From Xylogone sp. PMI_703 (Eukaryota > Ascomycota > Leotiomycetes), in contig JAJTUQ010000025.1 of the NCBI GenBank assembly GCA_021399445.1, positions 1 to 34,805 on the forward strand: a stretch of DNA of 34,805 nt, in the 5' to 3' direction. Under the pieces are notes generated by a model. The model saw only the letters and a list, made by a program, of their open reading frames with translations, did no database searches and had not been told where the DNA came from. The position numbers and the translations under genes were made by a program. Positions 29,994-34,805 of the stretch are shown one piece after another (position 1 is the first letter of the stretch; every line of letters starts with the position of its first letter).

Positions 29994-31074
29994 ATGGCCT
30001 CGAAGTCCAATTCCTCGCGACTGAGCCGGAATGACATCTATAGTCTATTACCCGATATTGATAAGACCTTCGACGAGTCCACGACTCTTAACACCGACGC
30101 CACCTCCACTACAGTCGATTTCATAATGCAACAATGCCTCGTTCGATACCTCGTTGGATACATCTTCGCTCAAGCTTTTGCTTGCTCCTATATTCGGCCC
30201 AGATGTAACGGTTTCTACTCTCGAAGAGACAGTAACTTCCACAGGATATCAAGTTATCTATAGCATAGACAAACCCGCAAATACCGACAGAACTGAGAAG
30301 GCACTTGCCGAATTCGCACGATGTCCTACTGCTCACGCTGCACAAGACAATATGAGATATTACCTAAACTCACTCAAAACGTCCAAAGTAGCGCAGCCCG
30401 CCAAAATTTGGCTCCATTCACTGCTTACGCCTCAGGGCGTGTTCTGGGTCCGCGATGCGGTATTCGCGAAGGTATTATCACCGGTAGGCGTGCTTCATGA
30501 ATACATATCTATATCTATATATCCATTTACAGATTTTTTTTCTCTAACTCCCTGAAATCAGCTATTCTGTCTATGAAAGAGACCGGTGAGAGTGGTTCAT
30601 CCAATGTGTCGCCCCGCCCGCCTTCTAATGTGGTCTATGCCGCCCAGGTAATCGACCAACACCTTGCATACCACACTGTTAGTCGAGAAACGTCTAAAAT
30701 GGATCTCAAGACGGAGAATCCAATGCAAGCCAATGTAGGGGAGTACTTTATATTTAGGCTACCTGACAATGATCTTCATAAAGCCAAACTGTTTGGGGGT
30801 GGGAGATACGAGTCTTGTTATACAACTTGCCAACGGTTCCGCCGAGGGCGCGCATCAGTTTCGTACACCGAAACCTGAGGAAACTAAAATCAGGCTGGTA
30901 ATAGCCCATGCGACGCCACTGGTAGTTGCATTCCAAGATGCGGATGTAACAATCAGCAATCAAACGCCACTCCCCATGCTTCCAAAAGATAAGAGTAACC
31001 GTTTTCTAGACCGGAGCTTACTTAATGGCTACTATAGCGTTACAGAGAAAATCGATCCAATATCGTCATCATAA
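29994..31074 (+). CDS. Unrecognised gene read in several exons, junctions uncertain
   Basis: Coding-like protein is spread over successive frames. An ATG at 29994 gives MASKSNSSRLSRNDIYSLLPDIDKTFDEST. Another frame, open from about 30134 to 30471, gives LAPIFGPDVTVSTLEETV and IWLHSLLTPQGVFWVRDAVFAK. A third, about 30582-30734, gives SPRPPSNVVYAAQVIDQHL. The last, 30784-31074, gives VGDTSLVIQLANGSAEGAHQ and IRLVIAHATPLVVAFQDADV. The last junction has a well-formed 49-bp intron (30735-30783: GTAGGG donor, CTGAC, AAAG). The second probably begins at GTATTA (30472), but no clean acceptor in the right phase was found. The first (near 30114-30174) has only a weak GTCGAT donor, so a one-base frameshift is equally likely there. 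No domain, signal peptide or membrane segment recognised. It may be a real gene or an early pseudogene. Confidence 0.4.
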
Positions 31075-31230
31075 TCACGTTATCATGACATCTAAGACTC
31101 TTTATTTAGTTAGCTTGAGTTATTTACTAGTATAAATGTCATATTCCGATGGCTCCATGAATGCTCTACAATATTGAGACTAGATATTATTGTATTCTTG
31201 CACCATATTTTCAACTTTATATCCTGCAAC

Positions 31231-31416
31231 ATGCTTTTCGGATGTGGAATTATAGTGACAAGATATCCAAAACAGAGAGGCAGGGGGAAACCAAAAAGAC
31301 GCTGTCGCATTGGTGTCATTTACAGACGATATGCCCCTTCGGGGATTTTCGATCTGAACTTTCCTCCAGATGAATACCTTCCAAGCTATGATGACATACC
31401 TAAAGAAAACAACTAA
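31231..31416 (+). CDS. Possible 61-aa basic small protein or terminal exon
   Basis: From the in-frame ATG at 31231 the product starts MLFGCGIIVTRYPKQ, continues with a strongly basic stretch (RGRGKPKRRCR) and ends in an acidic, aromatic tail (SGIFDLNFPPDEYLPSYDDI). The tail composition looks coding rather than random. It follows the interrupted gene by 156 bp on the same strand, so it could be a downstream exon of it. No family recognised. Confidence 0.3.
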   Translation: MLFGCGIIVTRYPKQRGRGKPKRRCRIGVIYRRYAPSGIFDLNFPPDEYLPSYDDIPKENN

Positions 31417-32733
31417 ACCCGCCCGTAACTAGCTAGGAACGAGGAGAAGGATACATTTCTCTCTTGAGAATATGAGCTGGCACTGTTCTGAGAGGGAGCT
31501 TTATATCATGAGGGATGGATGGTCATCACATTGCTATTTTAGTTCCTAGACTAGAATTGAGGAGGGAAGTACGCGGACTTAGCCAAAAGGTTTATTGGGG
31601 GTTATTTTCACGTAGGAGGAACTGTGCATCGGTCAGTTGCAAGGAGCTTCGCACGAGACTGTAATATAGCAATTATTTCAGAACATCAATAAATCACATT
31701 TGCAGACATGTGCAGAATTAACCAGGCGAGACCATAATCTAAGCTTTACAAGATGTAGAATAGCAAAGCGAAACGCAGGCTGTATAATTGGCAACGTAAC
31801 TCGGAACAGACGACCGAGATTTGTAAAGACAGGCTAGGCTGATCGTCTTAAGGGAGTAAGTTGTCCCAAAATGCCGTGAAATTAATTGCAATGGGTATAC
31901 AGGAACCATGCAATCACCCCGTAGAATTGCCTGTAGAATCGTCCGTAGAGTCGCCTATAGAATTATCATTTTGTTGATTGTAAACTCAAAGTACACTATT
32001 ACTGTATGATCGAGACTTATAATTCCAAATCGGCACCCATGTTGCGCTGAATGACGAAGAGACACCCATGAGATGGGTGTCTCTATTATTACGATAGCCA
32101 CAGCAAAAGGCTTGAACAGGAGATTAATAACCTGACATATAGTAGTCAATGGGATCAGTATTATCACTCCCATCTGTTGGATATGGGAGCAGACCAAGGA
32201 TCACAACAAGGAAATGAATTAAGGAGAGTATAGCTCAAGATATAGTCATACAAGTCAAATTAACCCTATCCAGTCTGCGGAGGTGTAGGTCATCAGTTAA
32301 GATGTGGCCCACAGCAGCCCGTCACAGTAGTTGATTTAACCGCTCATTTCCGTCGCGTGGATTAATTATCTATTCTGGCCGGAATCAGACCGCCAAAGTA
32401 TTGTCTACCTCCCTAACAGTATCGCTGCAGCTCTCATAATAGGGTAAATTTAGGATGGCATGACTCATAGAACGTCTGGCTAAATTTAGCATGTTTGTTA
32501 ACACTCAGAGCTCCCGTGTGGGTCCCTATCAAGTTGCTGACCGAGTATTGGCTTACTGTGGCTCCTCTAGTCTTCTATCGGGGAAGGATATTAATTTTTC
32601 TACATTTAATTTTTGCTAGCGCCTACATTTTTCCTCTTCTTAAAGCACTCTTCCTGGAAATCTTAATCTCGGATCGTGCGAACCAATAAGCTTAGTTACT
32701 CTATTACTCAAGGCCTCATACATCAATTTTATT
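31417..32733. other. Intergenic, contains a short perfect hairpin
   Basis: No supported gene. A hairpin lies at 32058-32084. A CTGTAGAATYGYC-like motif is repeated about three times at 31920-31965 (TAGAATTGCCTGTAGAATCG, then GTAGAGTCGCCTATAGAATT). The rest is AT-rich. Confidence 0.45.
32058..32084. repeat. Perfect 11-bp stem, 5-nt loop hairpin
   Basis: AGAGACACCCA (32058-32068), loop TGAGA, then TGGGTGTCTCT (32074-32084). The stem is perfect and GC-rich against an AT-rich background. No U-tract follows (ATTATT), and bacterial-type terminators would not apply in a fungus. Confidence 0.85.
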
Positions 32734-33567
32734 ATGTACATAAAGGATCTCCTTGGAAAGTCGGCTTCACGGTTATGTTGGCCACTGTGTCCTGGATCAT
32801 ACATCCTACGCAACATCACACGAGCCATTCCCCGTCAGCGACAAGCAAAGCCGACTCATCAACCCGGTAGCATCCCGAACACCGTAAATAGAGTAGCGAG
32901 ATACGGAGTTTCTCAATTTACCGCCGTGGGCTATTCCGGAACTTGTGTTTTATACAAGCATAAATTTAAGGAAACGAAAGGGGGCAGTTCTAGATCTACT
33001 CACAAAGGTCTTGATCATGTTGTGTATCATACAATAGAAGAACTTCGAATGGCTGAACAGGCTACCCACAATCTCGATCAAACCCGATCCGCAACCACGG
33101 TCTCCAACTCAGCAAAGCTTACTACTGGATCTAGAAATCTCGCACGATCGTTATCAAAACGGCAAAAGGATGGCCGGCGGGTAACCGCCACCAAATCGTG
33201 TTATTCAAAGGCACAACCTGCCCTGCTCTTAGACCTGTTCAGCTACAAGGCCTATCGAAAACAGCCCCATTTCAAAAAGATGACCCGTGCAGGTTTCAGC
33301 CCCACATATCGCGATAACGGCACCCCAAATATGACGGTCAACCAGATTCTCCTGCGCGAATTTATGATCACTGCTAATAGTTCCTTAAAAAATCGCCCGG
33401 CTCAGATGTCTCGCCTTTCGGCTACCAAGGAACATGGATCCAAATCGAAACTTGAGGTAGACGCAGATTCTGGAAAATCCCACAGAACAGCGCAACGCAA
33501 GTGTGGTAGATGTGGGTTACAAGGCCATAATTCTCGCACATGTCGACAAATCATACCTCCCACTTAG
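32734..33567 (+). CDS. Basic protein with C-terminal CCHC zinc knuckle, 277 aa
   Basis: An ATG-initiated, uninterrupted frame of 277 codons. The only recognisable domain is at the C-terminus: KCGRCGLQGHNSRTCRQ, a CX2CX4HX4C zinc knuckle that would bind nucleic acid. The remainder is rich in Lys, Arg, Ser and Gln (for example RNLARSLSKRQKDGRR). Similar knuckles (CGxCGxxGHNxRTC) end many fungal pogo-type transposases, including the one at 26642-28306, so this could be the 3' part of an old transposase or a gene derived from one. Yet I see no DDE motif, TIR or stop codon here. The first about 50 residues are less convincing and the true start may be downstream or in another exon. Confidence 0.5.
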   Translation: MYIKDLLGKSASRLCWPLCPGSYILRNITRAIPRQRQAKPTHQPGSIPNTVNRVARYGVSQFTAVGYSGTCVLYKHKFKETKGGSSRSTHKGLDHVVYHTIEELRMAEQATHNLDQTRSATTVSNSAKLTTGSRNLARSLSKRQKDGRRVTATKSCYSKAQPALLLDLFSYKAYRKQPHFKKMTRAGFSPTYRDNGTPNMTVNQILLREFMITANSSLKNRPAQMSRLSATKEHGSKSKLEVDADSGKSHRTAQRKCGRCGLQGHNSRTCRQIIPPT

Positions 33568-34805
33568 TTTGTATTGGAAAAGTTATGGCTTGTAGCAATG
33601 TATGATCATGTAATTGGAATTGGAATTAATTAATCAATTAACTACTGTATAGCTGGCAAGTAGAACTACATATATAGACCTACGAGTGCTCAAATAATTC
33701 GAATGCAAGTATGCGTACGGTTGCATGCTCCCGATCCCAACAGTTTGGATTATCTTTCAGTTTACTTGTCTATTTGACTCTTTAATTTATTTGTTTCTTA
33801 CGTGGCAAAATCAATCTCTCTCGTGCGTTCATTCCTACTGTTATGGATTTAGTAAGAGGAATATTGGTGAGCCTAGAAGAAATGTTTGCTTCGTGAGTTA
33901 TCGGGGATCGAGCGTAACCAGCAATAAGGTGCATACAAATTATTACAATATTTAGAATTTACGGTCCTGCCACATTAACGAGTAATAACGACGCCCTCAC
34001 TTACGTCTATACATATAGATATTGGGGCATACGTGTAGGCGCCAGGGCTCTACTGTATGCCACGTACAATTATTGGGACAGTTACCATCGAGCTGTACGG
34101 ATCAATTCAGTCATTCCTCAATGTATACAGAATCAATTGTAGCCGTAGGCCTTTATAAACAACCAAGCGGTTCTGTATCTGTGCCTGCAATTCCCCACAT
34201 CCTACTCTACATAACATAATACAAAAAGTATTTAAAATATAAGTACAGTAATGCAACACGAAAATTTTCCGATTGTTACATATTCGCGTAAGGTTTCTGG
34301 TTTTTTTCTTGTTTCTTTAATTCAACGTTTTTTTTATTGGTCTCTATATACACACGTAGGATAAAAAAGGTTTGCAGCTATTTTTCTTTTTCACTTTACT
34401 AATATTTAAGCGTAGTATTGCCTAGTATCAATAGCACCGTAAGATTACACGCGACTTTTTGGTTCTAATGCGAGACTCACATGCCCTTGGCTGCCTTGGC
34501 TTCTTGATCAAAAGCGAAACGGGTACCACTCCTGATTTACACGGCATCGAAGAACAGTCTTACAAAGGCAGGCGGTGAGAGCTCATGCGGAAAGGCGGGA
34601 CGCAGGAACAGCGAACTGAGCTGTGAAGCTTAATGGTTGATTCGCTCGGTTCCGTAGAGCTAATATTAAAGGTAGGATGGGCGGTAGACCAATAAGGAAG
34701 CAAGAAAGTTAATATCTAGGTAAGACTAACTACTAGTATGGACTGGAGGAGCGGAAAGTGACTAAGGGTCAATATGAAGCGTAGTAAGATTGCCTCGCGG
34801 GTCCA
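33568..34805. other. Intergenic to the right edge, no supported gene
   Basis: AT-rich with T-runs at 34301-34335 and only short frames without domains. From about 34450 to the end the composition becomes more balanced, but no open frame or RNA gene could be supported. Confidence 0.45.

Noticed and set aside
1..34805. CRISPR array or bacterial operon features, given the several tandem repeats
   Set aside because: The repeats are head-to-tail satellites without unique spacers, and introns plus gene families show a fungal genome.

Overview
The window looks like gene-poor, accessory DNA of a filamentous ascomycete (Pezizomycotina). The evidence is short spliceosomal introns (46-90 bp for most, with GTRNGT-like donors, CTRAY branch points and YAG acceptors), an AA11 chitin-type lytic polysaccharide monooxygenase, a Fot1/pogo-type DNA transposon, and C-to-T/G-to-A decay at CpA sites that resembles repeat-induced point mutation (RIP). 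All assignments come from reading the sequence; no database search was possible.

Layout. 1-1528: an ankyrin-repeat gene on the minus strand, probably running off the left edge through an intron. 1.5-6.2 kb: no confident gene; a perfect 18-bp inverted repeat, a transposase scrap and several satellites. 6.2-7.7 kb (minus): a four-exon protein-kinase-like gene that has lost the usual catalytic residues, with simple repeats in two introns and a poly-Asp N-terminus. 7.75-8.2 kb: two minisatellites. 9.0-10.4 kb (minus): a secreted protein whose predicted mature N-terminus is histidine. 13.0-15.3 kb (plus): an eight-exon secreted GMC flavoprotein oxidoreductase that reads as 622 aa after splicing. 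17.1-17.9 kb (plus): an unrecognised four-exon gene of 205 aa. 18.6-19.2 kb (plus): a decayed histidine-phosphatase (SHB17-like) pseudogene. 20.6 kb: an 8-bp satellite. 21.9-23.0 kb (plus): an AA11 LPMO. 23.3 kb: a second 8-bp satellite. 25.4 kb: a small lysine/arginine-tailed protein. 26.5-28.4 kb: a complete but dead pogo-type transposon (44-bp terminal inverted repeats, TA target duplication, eight nonsense codons, one catalytic Asp changed to Asn). 30-31.1 kb: an unrecognised interrupted gene. 32.7-33.6 kb: a basic protein ending in a CCHC zinc knuckle. The remainder is AT-rich and apparently non-coding.

How the genes may work together. The three best-preserved genes are all predicted to be secreted: an AA11 LPMO, a GMC flavoenzyme (the AA3 class that can feed LPMOs electrons or peroxide), and a protein with an LPMO-like N-terminal histidine. 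Surrounding genes are decayed or unrecognised, so a small oxidative polysaccharide-attack set preserved inside a RIP-affected, repeat-rich island is the main hypothesis from this window.
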